Under the pieces are notes generated by a model. It searched no databases. It had not been told where the DNA came from and saw only the letters and a list, made by a program, of their open reading frames with translations. From Epiperipatus broadwayi (lineage: Eukaryota; Onychophora; Udeonychophora; Euonychophora; Peripatidae), in the NCBI GenBank assembly GCA_028023455.1, contig JAQFVV010012404.1, positions 14,803,000-14,866,999 of the forward strand: a stretch of 64,000 nt of DNA. Direction: 5' to 3'. The translations under genes were made by a program, and so were the position numbers. Each line of letters begins with the position of its first letter. Position 1 is the first letter of the stretch. Shown here one piece after another: positions 1 to 12,079 of this stretch.

Positions 1-2161
1 GAACTCTATTAGTTCTAGCATTTGAAGTGACCTATTTAGCTTTTATTTATTATCTCTAAGTTCATCTTGAGAGCTACCATCAAAGATGAATATACAAGTT
101 CAAACATCTTTCTGTATTGGTATTTTTCCACTATAGGAGAAAAGAAAAAAAAGTTATTGTATATATTTTGTAGAGAAGTGTAATTGGGAATGGAAAAGTA
201 GGTCAGGGCTTATTAATTAATGGTAGTAAAATATATGATCCAATAATGGGTAAACATTTAATTATTAAAGAAAGTTGAATGAAGTACATTTTTAATTAAA
301 TTTACTGATACCTTAGACTGTTATATATTCATTCTTTTTGTAGACACATACTGAAATTATCACCATAATTTTTTTCCTGCAAGTGTTTTTAGCAGAGGAC
401 TATAATGTCTGATAAATTTTATAGGAAAATGAAGACTAGATATGCATTATGTAATATTCCCGCTAAAGAATATTAGAAAGTGATATTTTTATAAATAAGA
501 AGATATACATAAGATAGAAAAGCAATTAGTGGGTCTGAATTCTTTAAAATGATTTGTCAAAATATTAGACATAGGTTTAGGGGAAGTTTAAAAAAGAAAA
601 CCCATGAAAGAATAAGAAATTTTAATAAAATTGGAGGTGACCACTCTACCAGTATGAATGGATTATGCCAATGATTTTACTGGACTCAATTTTAATGAAA
701 AATCCCTTGTAAACTGTGGGAAAATAATCATTAGAACTTGAAGATATGACCAGAAAGATAGGAAGAATAACAATGTTATCCACATTTGTCATGAATGGAA
801 TTGTTTGCTTTAGTTTTCATTCAAATATCCCAGAAAACTCCTTTGTAATCAACTGTAGGAGGAAATTTTTCTAAAAAATAAAAAACACTAATGTCCCCAA
901 GATAATTGATGTTTTTGTCTAAATGATTCTGTTAATCTTTTATTGAATATCCTTCACAGTATATACTAATTCAAAAACATCCTAGATCCTGAATATCAAG
1001 TTGGACAATAATTGATGCATATTTATGCAAAACCAATCTAAATATAAAGCTAGCTTGATCAGTAGAATCATTTTTCTGAATAAATTGGTCCTGTGATAAT
1101 TAAATTTGTTTTTAGGATAGACTCCAGAATCTTCAATCATTATGGCTCCATGAAGGTTGGGAAAATTTTAGAATGAGAGAGTAGAAATGGAATTTTAAAA
1201 AATGAAACCAGTAAAGCTATATAAAAACTCTTAACTACTACTATTTTGTTTAATAATATTATGTTTAAGTACAAACTATAGAATAACATCTATCCTTGAA
1301 CATAGATTTCCTCAATAGAAAAAATATTTTATGAAAAATGGCAACTAAATATATCTTGTACTAGTCTTGTTAGAGATAAGAGATTCAGGTCAATAAATAA
1401 AATTGTCTGTAGGATTTTCTGAAGTGTACCAAGAGAGAAATTATTCTGATCCATCCAGCTAATATTGTTCCCAGAAGATATAATCTTTTGATCTTGAAAT
1501 GTTTTTGAAAGGCAAATTTTCATTTTGTTTGTCAAGATATATTGCCTTAATTCTTCACTTGCTTCATATAATAAATTTAATTGTAAAATTCATTATTAAG
1601 GGGTACAAGCATTTACACATTTTTCATGAAGGATATCACTCATATTTTTGATGGAGGATATCACTCATGCAAGTGATTAAAATGATGTAAATGGATATCT
1701 TGGTGGCATGCATTATAATCACAGATGCAATATTAATGAAATATTTCAGGTTACAAATAGATCTAAAAATATAGCATATTCAGAGAGAATAGAAAGATGG
1801 AAGAGGAATGTAATTATGTTAAATTACAGCTTCAGGACTTGTCTTATAATGGATGAGACTCAAGTTGATACCCCATGAAGCAATTCAGGAATATAGCAAA
1901 ATAATATCTGGAAGTACTGTATGATCATGTTTCAAGAAGAAAAAAATATTTGCCACTTAAGAAAAAAGTTTGATAATATTCCAGATATTTTTGTTTCAGT
2001 TTCAATCATGTTAAAATTATTGGAGAAAAGATTTTTGATATTAATACTGTGATGATCGCACATACTGCGATCACACATATAGATATTTAACATTTAAATA
2101 GTATTAAATAGTGTGTTTTAAAATACTAGCAAAAGAATTTAAAACTTATGAAGAAATAAAT
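1..2161. other. AT-rich sequence, no gene seen
   Basis: No reading frame longer than about 70 codons and no family resemblance on either strand. The only structure I see is a short hairpin at 2053-2073 (TGATCGCA and its complement TGCGATCA around a 5-nt loop). Confidence 0.6.
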
Positions 2162-3376
2162 GTTTTAATCAGGGCCGGCGGAAGCGGGCATGCAACGCAT
2201 GCTAGGCATGCGGGCGCTGGCAGAAGGAGGCGCCATCACTGAGAGATTAGCATCTGAAAAAGAAGGCGCCATCCCTGAGAAATTAAAACTCTACTAACAA
2301 AAATACTCACATTTGAAGAATATTATTCTCAAATGTTTATTTACAAAAATTATTGAGAGTAGATTATTGAAAATCATATGAAGTCATATTATATCTTATT
2401 AAATGACACACACAAGCAGGCCTGCACACAAGCTCTGCTTAATATTAAAAATATAAAACAATCAAATCTATTATTTATCATGAACAATAAACTAAACATA
2501 AAGTTTATTATATTACAAATTTCATATTGTAATGTTTATATATATATAGTACTGCTTATAGTAAACTATAAGTAACTTTCTGCTAGCAAATATATAAATA
2601 AACACACACTAAAAGTATTATAAATTAGAACTTATGTATGTATATGCGTATATATATATATTAGATCATGTACATAATTTTGAAATCGTAAGAAACGATT
2701 ATAATATTGCAAAATAAAACATTTTCTAATTTTTTATTTAAATAATAATTTGATATAAATATTCGAACGTGTATGTAATATATATTATAGGTATAATTCC
2801 AGTAAACTTAATATAATTTTCAGTTTACTTTTTATTTTATATATTTTAATCGTTGTCAAAAGTCTATTTTTTCTGCATACTAATTAGGTTTGCAAATTAA
2901 TTACATACGTTTGCTTATGATGTTTATCGCAAATTTTAAAATCTTAGTAAGAACTTGTAAACAATAATTATAATCCCAGGAAATTTTCTATTGAAATCGC
3001 AAATCAGGCCTGGCAGGCCACCTGTGTTAATTAGAAAAATATATGATAACAAAAGAAAATCTTGCCAATGGTAAAACTAAAATGTTCAATCAAGCGTAAA
3101 AAACTGGACACTTGAGTTATTTTAAAACCTGACCATTTTTAATGTCAATGGCTGACTATTTCCAATTTATTAGCTGCCTTTTTTAGGTAAACAAGTTAAA
3201 CAACTTCTTCCCCTCCGCGTATAGAGTTTTGTATTTTGGCGCAAGAAGTAATTTGTGTTGGACATCTAAATTAGCGATATATAATCTTAAGTATTAAGAT
3301 ACATGATGTAAATATATAAATTAGAGTCCGTATTTATTTATTTATTACATTTGAAAATTATTTTAAAGTGGCGTTC

Positions 3377-5872
3377 ATGAGTAAAAGTAATATGGAATCA
3401 AAAACTAAGAAAAAACTATCCGGTGCACAAAATCGTAAACGCCAAGCTGAAAAAATAGCAAACATTAAAAAACAAAGTGGATCACTTAATAAATATCTTA
3501 AAATATCAACTGCTTCTGAAATAGCTTATACTCAACAAGAACCAGAACCGTGCACATCATCTAGATCACAGGGAACTGTTGAAAATATTGAACAAGATTT
3601 TAGTAAGAAACAGTTAAGTGACAACAAAGTCATTGTGCCAATATCATATCAAATGTGTACAAATTTAGAAGATCCAGCTGAATGGAATAAAATCGATGAC
3701 AAACTACATGTTATTTTAGTAGAAATGGGGCCTGTTCAAAAGAAAGATATTATATATCCGAACGATGTACATGGCCGTAAATTTTCTGATGTATATTATA
3801 ATAGAAAAATGGAAAACGGAGAAGTAGTTTTTCGAAAATGGCTTATTTATTCCGAAATTTTGAACTCTGTGTTTTGCTTTTGTTGCAAAGTTTTTGGATC
3901 TACTGAATCTAGCCTCATAGAAGGATACAATAATTGGAGAAATTTAAGTACAACTTTACACAGACATGAAACTAGTATGGCTCACATGAAAAGTTTATTG
4001 AATTGGAATGAACTTGAGAAAAGATTAAAAAACAAAATTACTATTGATTGTCAATCTCAAAATTTATATGAAATGGAAAAGAAACATTGGAGGAGTGTTT
4101 TGGAACGGCTGATTGAAATTATCAAATTCCTTGGTAGTCAAAATTTAGCATTTCGCGGATCATCTGATAAATTATACGAAAAAAATAACGGAAATTTTTT
4201 AAAATTAATTGAATTATTTGCGAAGTTTGATCCCGTTATGGAAAATCATGTTGAGAGGGCCCTAGATCAAAACAATAGAGTACATTATTTGAGCAAAGAT
4301 AGCCAAAATGAATTATTGGAAATTTTAAGTACAGCAATTAGGGAAACAATTTTATTATCGATAAAGAAATCCAAATATTATTCTATTATTTTAGATTGTA
4401 CACCAGATGCAAGTAAAACTGAACAAATGACCATAATTATTCGCTTCGTTTTTTGTAATAATGGAACGGTTAAAATTAGAGAAAACTTTTTAGGTTTCAT
4501 AGATATAACAGATTCCACTGGACGAGGTTTATGTACAACAATAATTGAACAACTGGAAAAATGGAAGATTCCCATTGAAGACATGCGTGGTCAAGGGTAT
4601 GATAATGGGGCCAACATGAAAGGCAAAAAGGCTGGACTTCAAAATTTGATTTTAACCAAAAACCCTCGTGCATTTTACGTACCATGTGCTGCTCATTCTT
4701 TAAACTTAATCATAAACGATGCCGCCAAAGTCAATGTAGATACAATTGGTTTTTTTGCAATTGTTCAAAAAATATACAATTTTTTTTCATCATCTTATAA
4801 ACGGTGGTCAATCCTTTTAAAATTTATTAAAACTTTAACTCTAAAACAACCATCAGAAACACGATGGGAAAGCAGAATTGATGCAATCCGGCCTCTACGG
4901 TATCAGTTGGGTGAAATTTATGATGCACTCTATGAAATAATGAACAACGAATCTTTTAATAGAGAAATTCAACATGAAGCTCAATCACTCTGCACTAACC
5001 TTAAGGATTACAAATTTATTTGTTCTTTAATAATTTGGCATGATATATTAAATAGAATAAATCCTGTCAGTAAAATGCTCCAAAATGTAAATATGAATGC
5101 TTCACTTGCTTTAGAATCGATCGCAAATCTAAATAAATTTTTACGAGAATATCGATCAGATTCAAATTTCAAAAACATTCTCAAAATTGCAGATGAACTT
5201 AGCGAAGAGGTTGATGGAGAGAAAGAATTTAAAACTGCCAAAGAAGTTCGACAACGGAAAAAAACTCGTCAATTTGATTACGAGCATCAGGACGAAACAC
5301 CTCAAATACCTGAAGAAAAATTTAAAATAAACATGTTTTTTACACTTTTAGATGTAGCGATTAATTCTTTAACAGAACGCTTTGAACTCCTCGAAGCATG
5401 TTATAATAATTTCAATTTTCTATATAAAATATCAGAAATTAATAAGAGCGAGTTACAAGCAAAATGCAAAGATTTAGAAAATATTTTGAAATTTGATAAC
5501 AGTAAAGATATTAATGCTACAGATTTATTCGACGAATTATGTGCTTTTCGAGATATTTTTCAAAAGGATTTTTTAAATTCTCAAAACCCTTTCGAAACAC
5601 TTAATTTTATAGTTTCTAATAATTTATCTATGCCAAACTTATCAATAGCTTTAAGAATATTATTAACATTACCTGTTAGTGTTGCAAGCGGTGAACGCTC
5701 TTTTTCTAAGTTAAAATTAATTAAAACTTACTTGAGAACAACTATGTCACAAAAACGGCTTGTTAATTTGGCATTAATTGCTATTGAAAATGATATTTGT
5801 GCAGAACTGGAAATAAATACAATCATATCAAGGTTTATTAATATGAAGTCAAGGAGTATAAAATTATTATAA
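3377..5872 (+). CDS. hAT transposase (ZMYM/TTF-type, DUF4371-like)
   Basis: Cut-and-paste transposase that would bind the element's ends and excise it in the nucleus. The open frame reaches back to a GTG at 3368, but this is a eukaryote, so I start at the first ATG (3377), giving 831 aa without introns. Order of parts (numbering from that ATG): a basic, NLS-like N-terminus (about 8-35); a TTF/BED-like zinc finger at about 150-205 (Cys167, Cys169, Cys170, Trp187, His195, His197, His203); an RNase H-fold core with Asp340 (LDCTPDAS), Asp409 (GYDNGANMKG) and the hAT Cys437-x2-His440 motif (PCAAHSLNL); and a C-terminal hAT dimerisation region with candidate catalytic Glu773 (SGERSFSKLK). No frameshift or stop. 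It is like the ZMYM1-like transposases often misannotated as host genes. Intactness is seen; activity is inferred. Confidence 0.93.
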   Translation: MSKSNMESKTKKKLSGAQNRKRQAEKIANIKKQSGSLNKYLKISTASEIAYTQQEPEPCTSSRSQGTVENIEQDFSKKQLSDNKVIVPISYQMCTNLEDPAEWNKIDDKLHVILVEMGPVQKKDIIYPNDVHGRKFSDVYYNRKMENGEVVFRKWLIYSEILNSVFCFCCKVFGSTESSLIEGYNNWRNLSTTLHRHETSMAHMKSLLNWNELEKRLKNKITIDCQSQNLYEMEKKHWRSVLERLIEIIKFLGSQNLAFRGSSDKLYEKNNGNFLKLIELFAKFDPVMENHVERALDQNNRVHYLSKDSQNELLEILSTAIRETILLSIKKSKYYSIILDCTPDASKTEQMTIIIRFVFCNNGTVKIRENFLGFIDITDSTGRGLCTTIIEQLEKWKIPIEDMRGQGYDNGANMKGKKAGLQNLILTKNPRAFYVPCAAHSLNLIINDAAKVNVDTIGFFAIVQKIYNFFSSSYKRWSILLKFIKTLTLKQPSETRWESRIDAIRPLRYQLGEIYDALYEIMNNESFNREIQHEAQSLCTNLKDYKFICSLIIWHDILNRINPVSKMLQNVNMNASLALESIANLNKFLREYRSDSNFKNILKIADELSEEVDGEKEFKTAKEVRQRKKTRQFDYEHQDETPQIPEEKFKINMFFTLLDVAINSLTERFELLEACYNNFNFLYKISEINKSELQAKCKDLENILKFDNSKDINATDLFDELCAFRDIFQKDFLNSQNPFETLNFIVSNNLSMPNLSIALRILLTLPVSVASGERSFSKLKLIKTYLRTTMSQKRLVNLALIAIENDICAELEINTIISRFINMKSRSIKLL

Positions 5873-6510
5873 TTATAACATGTTTTGTAATGCATTTACT
5901 TTTTTAACTGTATTTTCTTTTTTTTTAATATTAAAAATTATTTATTTACATTGCCTTGTTTGTTTCCCTTAGAAAGATTTTGTACACTAATATTTATAAC
6001 ATGTAGGTGGTATACATTAAAGTGACCAGATTTTAACATTGGTAAAACGGGACACCATTGACCGGGGGGGGGGGCTGATTAAAAATTTGGTTTATATGGA
6101 GCGTTTATATAGATATAGCGTACATTAATAATAATAAATTAAATATGTATGTTTGTAATATTATCTTTTTTAAAATTATTTCATTTATAAATTGTAAATT
6201 TATTATTAAATTTGCTAATATTTGCATAAATTTAGAGGTTAGAAAAATTAGCAAAAATTTTAAAAATAATGGGTTTGTTAAAAACAGACAGTGACGCAAA
6301 TAATAAATATGAAATTTTAAAAAAAAAATATTTGAGATTAAAATATGTAAATGTTTTTCGAAAATTATTTTAAACATTTAAATATTTTAATCTCAAACAT
6401 TATTTTTTTTTAATTTATTATATATATATATTTGAATCACTCTGTCTATTTTTAACAAACACATTATTTTTAAAATTTCTGCAAATTTTTCTAACATCTA
6501 AATTTGCCGT

Positions 6511-6567
6511 GTTAAATTATATATTATTTCATACAAACCGTTTGTATGAAATAATATATAATTTAAC
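6511..6567. repeat. Perfect 27-bp inverted repeat with 3-nt loop
   Basis: Arms at 6511-6537 and 6541-6567 are exactly complementary around the loop CCG. The AT-rich stem is strong enough to form a cruciform or a transcript hairpin at the end of the transposon. Confidence 0.9.
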
Positions 6568-6579
6568 AATCAATTTTAT

Positions 6580-6603
6580 GCTATTTTTGATATCAAAAAT
6601 AGC
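6580..6603. repeat. Perfect 24-bp palindrome
   Basis: GCTATTTTTGAT and its complement abut with no loop, 12 bp downstream of the perfect 27-bp hairpin. Together they make a run of palindromes close to the 3' end of the hAT element. Confidence 0.85.
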
Positions 6604-7149
6604 ATTACATCATGCATTCTTTCTAAAAATCATGACTTTTTTAAAACGCCATGGGACACGGTCGGGTCACCTTAGTAAACATACATATTGACAGGGGCGC
6701 CAAAATCAAATTTGCATGCGGGCGCCTAGTACCCAGCGCCGGCCCTGGTTTTAATTAATAAGAGAGAGGGAAATAGAATTGAAAAGATTCTTATCTTTTA
6801 CCCTCCAAAGTCAAGATTTTGAGAAATAAAAAATAATTAAAGTTAGAAATATTGAAATTGTATATTAATAAAATTAATAGTGATAAAGAAATAGAAATGA
6901 AATACGAACTAAAATATGATTTTGAAGAAAAGGTAAAGTTTAAAGGGTTTAAGTCAGAGTAAAATAGAAATTTAAAACATGACCAAAAGATAAAGATCTG
7001 GGTCATAAAAGTACACAAACGAAATGCGAGTATGGAGTATATATGAAGTATGATAAAGACAGAAAAAATTAATGCTTGTCAAAATAAAAAAAAACAACAT
7101 TTTATTAAAAATGTGTTTAATTAAAAGAAAAAAAAGAAATAAATAAATG

Positions 7150-8330
7150 TACATAGTGTTACAAAATTATGTAAAGGCAAATCTATATAAATGGCCGAAG
7201 GCACATTCAGAAAAGGAAAGGTGTGAATAAAAGCTAAAAACAAAGGATTGAAAGAATAAAGAACTGTGGAATTTTTTAATTAAAAATGAGGAGTAGAGTT
7301 AAGGACTTCTTGTCGAGACATTGGTGGAAACACTGCTCCGATAATAAGCAACCATAATTGAGAGAAACGCAAACTTAAACATTTTTTAAAGTTTAAGAAA
7401 GAAACAAGCAAGAGAGAACCCAGATACGTAGTGGAAGGACTCCAATGTAAGAAGAAATAAATTAAATGAACAAGCTATGATTTCTATCGGTGAATCATCA
7501 AGAATGGCTGGCTAAGGACCGTCATGATCGCTGGCCGATTCAAACTCCCCGTGCTCTAAAGGTTCGCATCTACATGTAACAACTGCCAACATAGCGCCTG
7601 CTGGAGGGTTCATTTTGCCTTGTCCTTGATGTCCTAAATACGGAGGAGTTCCCATAACCAAATCTAATCAAAGAGCAACTGTTCCCTGCTAAAGAATTGG
7701 AGAAATTCCACAAGGCGGTCAGCAAAACTTCAAGTTACTTCAGAGACTCAATAAACCTAGGTAAAATATGTATACTACATTTTATACTTACATGTGCACA
7801 TACCTTTAATTTAGACAATGGCCTAATTCTTACTTTGAATGATACAAACATTCTTTAACTTTTTTATATATACATGGAGTGAGGATTATAAATGTACAAT
7901 CATTTATAGGATCTTTTTATTTTATTTTTACTCGGAGCATTATAGCAAATAATCTGTTTTTATTGTGTGTAAATGATTTAAAGTATTTCTTTTATTGTTT
8001 AATTTATTGTATTAAATATCTTTTATTGATTTAAGTCTGTTTCATCTTGTTCTTTGCCACTCCAAAAAGTAGTATAGTCATAGAGTTTGGTAAATAACGC
8101 GTAAAGCTAGTGGTGCAGTATTTTGATCCCAATAAAATTTATAAATATCCAAGCGCTGCAACTCTGTAAATCTTACAGCAGCCGAGAGACAGTTGACCGG
8201 GAAAAATAACCTGGGGTTATACCCGTATAGTTACAGGTTCGGTCAAGTACGGATATAGATTCGTTTATGTCCGTATGTTCTCTCTGCTTGCGGTAGTGGA
8301 AGGTGGATGATCTTGAATTTTAAGAATTCC
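7150..8330 (+). other. Decayed LTR-retrotransposon-like fragment
   Basis: Base composition is clearly less AT-rich than the surroundings. A TATA-type box (ctatataaatgg, from 7183) is followed by ...gagaca then TTGGTGGAAACACTG at 7321, which resembles an LTR end plus primer-binding site. Downstream lie short open stretches, for example 7490-7576 reading VNHQEWLAKDRHDRWPIQTP and on to a stop; I cannot assign this to a gag family. Another non-AT stretch at 8090-8310 is similar in composition. No intact gene. The LTR assignment rests only on layout. Confidence 0.3.
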
Positions 8331-9504
8331 CAATTATATATAAATAAAAGGGAAAATAAGCTTTCGATCGTCATGTTTCCATTACAATACATTGATTACA
8401 TAAATTATGTTTGTGGCAATTTCTGTATTGGAGATAGATAAAAAAAAATCTTTGTTTAGTTCCAAAGTTGAATGGTGATCATTCCCAGAAGAATAACTAA
8501 AAGATATTTCATGAAAACAAAAAGTCTAATTCTGAATAAGAATGGAAAAAAGTCTATCTTGAATTGCAGTATATTTTTGTTACTAATAGTCTCAAAATAT
8601 GGATTTTGATTATCTGAGCCCAAGCATATTGAATATCTTTATTTGCCACTTAGACTTCTGATTTTCAATGTATTTACCTGAAGTATCATAACCTTAGTCA
8701 AAGAGACAGTTTAATTTGCAATATATTAATGGATTAATTTCTAAAGTGAGGGTTGCATCACTCCAGTTGAAAAGCTCTGATTTTATGTTAGCAATGGAAG
8801 CAAGCCAAAGATCCTCAAACAAGAGGGACAAGGAGCTAGAGTTTGTCCACAGATGCAAGATAATATATTTGTTTCTGATATATAGGATAATACTAGAATA
8901 TCACAAGTATATAGTCTTATCTGTCTTCTAAGAACTCAAAAATTGTTAGGTGAAAGGAGATAATGAAGCTCTATTTTGGAGCTCTCTCTATTTGTAACAC
9001 TACTGGAATTTTGACTATCACCATATCTCCTTAGTCTTAGTTCTATGAGTGTTATCTGCTTTCATGGTAACTCATTAGTATTAATATCAGTAGATATTTT
9101 TTTTATTAGGTTCACTAAAACTTTTTCTTAGGATGATCAAGGTTTTTGATTACACTAGTTTTTGAAATGCTTTTCTGAGTGCATGTATTTTTATTTTCAA
9201 GGGTATCTTAAGTAATTAAATCCAGATAGTTTGTTGCATCAAGGTTTGCCATATTTTCCTATGGTACTTTTTTATTAAAAATATGTAATATTTGACATTT
9301 ATTGGAAGTAAAAATCTGTCTACTCTACATTCTATACTAAATTAACATTAGACATATTGTAACAAGTTCTGAGTGAAACTTTCATTTACTATTTTGAATT
9401 GAAAAGCATTCTGATGAATTTTCAAAAGTTTATAATTTTTACTTGTTTTTAGACATATATACACAGTGCAGAAAACTTTGCTTGGTTAATATATATATAT
9501 ATAT
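8331..9504. other. No gene or recognisable element
   Basis: Ordinary AT-rich sequence ending in a TA microsatellite. A 71-codon open frame at 8716-8931 has no family resemblance and is of chance length. Confidence 0.55.
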
Positions 9505-11445
9505 TGTAATGATCCGGAGAATAACAGCTTACCGTCATCTGCACTACAGGGCGCCATCTAGGCATTTGAACCTAGAAAAATTTATAAAGTAGGCAGATAC
9601 GTAAGTCAAAAAAAATTTTTTTTTTTTTTTTAAATTTTGATTCCGGTCGTTAGCCCAAGTCACTAGCTCAGGGAGTAGCAGAGATTTAATAATATAATAT
9701 CTTATCTAATTATATTTCAATATCAAAAAATAAATAAAATAAGCCACTGCCAGTAATTAACATACAAAAATTTATTTACGCACATATATATATATATAAG
9801 ATTTAACATTATTATTTTAGTATGTTTATTTTAGATTTTAATTTGATTTTATAATTTAAATTTACAATTTAATTTTTATAATATTATAAGTTTACATTTT
9901 AATTAAGTTCGCACAGATGGATTTATGAAAGTTTGTTTTATAATGTTGAGTATAGATCGGTTACATAGATTATACGGTTAAAAACATTTCAAAGTAAACA
10001 TAAACGATCAAAATACAAAATCATTGATACCATCAATTGCATAGGGAATACAAGAAACCCAATGGTGTTCATCATAAGACACCGCATTAACACCAATAAC
10101 TTAAAAGACATCCGAATAAATACATCTTAGATACTCACTGTAAGGTATCAGTATTTACCGAATGTCTATATATTTTGATCACCTATGAAAACCAAAAACA
10201 TAATTAACCGGTAACGAACCCATGCAAGCGTCTATACCCAACTTTAATGCAATTTTATTTATGAGTGTTGAGTATGAATGGACTACATAGATTTGCATTT
10301 GAAGATAAAACATTCTATCCCCATTTAACCTTAAGCTAAAAATTCGCAGTCAACCTGGCATCAATCCATCTGATATATCGATGTATTCAATGTAATACGA
10401 ATACGGCAACACAAAATAGGTTAAGATAAGACATTGATTCTGTCAGATAGGAATATTACATCTATCTAATGAGAAAAACAATTAAAAAAACTCCATAGAA
10501 ACGGACTGCGGTCATGTTGCCGACTTACGATCGCATTCCCTAGGCAATAGGAAGTGTGCGGCGTATACAAGTGATTCTGCCCATAGCGAATCTCGAATTA
10601 CATCTATTAACTACATCAATATATCCAATTTATCGACCCAATTCAACCACGAAACAAATAACCTAAGATTACCCTCCCCTAATATAACTTTACAAATCTA
10701 TATAGCCATTCACGCCCGACTAAAGTTTAACATTTATGTAATTTAGTCTAACGAAAAATAAAAATCATAATAGAAACTTAAAAGAACAAAAAAAATAAAT
10801 GGAAATGATTTTAAATAAAAAAAAAATACATCAAATGACATTATTAATATTAATTTACGTTGGTCAGATAGGATTCTATTTGTATTATTTAAATACGGTA
10901 AGTTTTTAATTTAATGTTCATTAATTATAAAGTTCTTACGGTTTTAACATGTCCGTAGTTTTATCCATTGCTTGCCATGAATGTGAATTCCCACGCCGTC
11001 CTAAAGAGATTGGTTGAGTTAGCCGTTGTTTTTTTATTTATCCGGAGGTCTTTTAGTTTAGTTGGTCCTCAATGTATAAAACGATAGTTCATTTCTCTTT
11101 CTTAGCAGAACTGAAGGGATTGAAGAGTGCGTCTTTTCAATCCCTTTTCCTTCAACTCCACGCTAACACATATCTGTCCACTCATAATAATCAACTAATT
11201 CTTTTATTTTCAAACCTTTCCTTTTATAATAATTTTGTGGATTAACTCAACATTACGACATGATGGTGAAAACCTTTTCGTTGAGGTCCGATTTCCCGAT
11301 GGATTTCTTTCATTTGCTAAAAGTTTCTATTGTTTTCCTATCTGACCGATGCTTATACATTTAAATGCCCAAAGGCTAGTTTACTAATTAAAATAATCAT
11401 TTCCATTTTACAAAAGATTAATTAATTTGTTTTCAAACTTAAACA
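9505..11445 (+). mobile_element. Solo-LTR-like block
   Basis: The block starts TGTAATGATCC directly after a TA repeat and is richer in G and C than its flanks. Near its 3' side is a good TATA box (tgtataaaacg, about 11078). A possible end is ...CTTAAACA at 11445, followed by tatat, the same bases that precede the start. It has no coding potential. It shares its opening TGTAAyGrTC, a following caGCGCCAyCT-like motif and the placement in a TA repeat with the 32.94-kb block, so I read both as solo LTRs of related families. The low-complexity target makes the duplication weak evidence, and the 3' end is uncertain. Confidence 0.35.
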
Positions 11446-11529
11446 TATATTTTTATGTCTAAATCTTTTCTGAAAATTTAGTTTTAAACTACTCTTTTTT
11501 TAACCCTTTTCCCCCCGGGCTTTTCTCTG

Positions 11530-11604
11530 TAAAATCTTTTTACTTTTTTTTTTTTAAAAAAAAAATTAATTTTTTTTTGTTTTTTGGGGGGTTTAAAAAA
11601 AAAA
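11530..11604. other. Cluster of long homopolymer runs
   Basis: Consecutive runs of T, A, T, G and A of about 6-14 bases, just after a short stretch of C and G runs (about 11507-11522). This may be natural low complexity or a consensus error in the assembly. Confidence 0.5.
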
Positions 11605-11639
11605 AAAGAGAAAAATGATCTTTAAAAGATGATGGTCTT

Positions 11640-12079
11640 CCATTATAGAAAAAAGTTAAATTATTATTAAATAATATTGGAAATTAAACATAATTTTCAG
11701 AGAGAATAATAAAAAAACAAAATTATTTTCGAAAAATATTGAAGATTTTAGTACAAATATTGAAGTTGTAATAAAAAGAAATATTTACTTTTCTATAACG
11801 TAAAAGTCGATCTTTTTGTTTACATTATAACTTTTATGTTGCCGATATTGATTATCTTAGAATAAATAAATGGCAATTTATTTTTGAAAGAACTTTCGTT
11901 GTCTTCACAACCTTAAAAATTAATTATATACTTTTTATAAATGTATCTGAGTTGAATTTAATATTATAGGCGAATATGTTTTAACAATAGGCTTTGTCTT
12001 CAGTTTGTGAGTTGGCCAATTAAAAGATTTGATTTTTATCTGATACAACCAATGATAAAATTAGCGGTTTAAGGGTTAA
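11640..12079 (-). mobile_element. piggyBac-like non-autonomous fragment
   Basis: Reversed, this matches the first about 370 bp of the insert at 49131-49876. It begins at TTAA (12076-12079) followed by CCCTTAAACCGCTAA, then the shared stretch with GGCCAACTCACAAACTGAAG (about 12000-12020) and a segment around aaaagtcgatctttttg (about 11803-11819). The TTAA plus CCCTTT-like terminus is typical of piggyBac relatives. The other end is missing or too diverged to place. It has no coding capacity. Confidence 0.5.

Larger units (their letters stand above)
6018..6676. repeat. Nested inverted-repeat block (MITE-like) in the hAT 3' part
   Basis: The block begins TTAAAGTGACC and ends GGTCACCTTA, an imperfect inverted repeat followed on both sides by a degenerate cGGGACAcc-type motif. 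Inside, about 6225-6350 and 6370-6507 form long inverted arms centred near 6364 (tttgagatt at 6331 mirrors aatctcaaa ending at 6397). A 10-nt G run lies near the left end. This may be an older non-autonomous element inserted in the hAT element before it spread, or part of its normal 3' region. I found no clear target duplication. Confidence 0.4.
2170..6747 (+). mobile_element. Complete autonomous hAT DNA transposon
   Basis: The element is 4578 bp. Its ends are inverted: CAGGGCCGGCG at 2170-2180 and CGCCGGCCCTG at 6737-6747. It is flanked by a perfect 8-bp target duplication, gttttaat, at 2162-2169 and 6748-6755; 8 bp is the hAT signature. GC-rich subterminal stretches with repeated GGCGCC and gcatgcgggcgc lie inside both ends and are probable transposase-binding regions. 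One uninterrupted transposase gene fills the middle. A 0.9-kb 3' noncoding part is full of palindromes. Intact ends, target duplication and reading frame together suggest recent insertion and possible activity. Confidence 0.93.

Noticed and set aside
3368-3376. GTG at 3368 as the transposase start
   Set aside because: Eukaryotic context; the first ATG in frame is at 3377 and nine residues or fewer of homology would be at stake.
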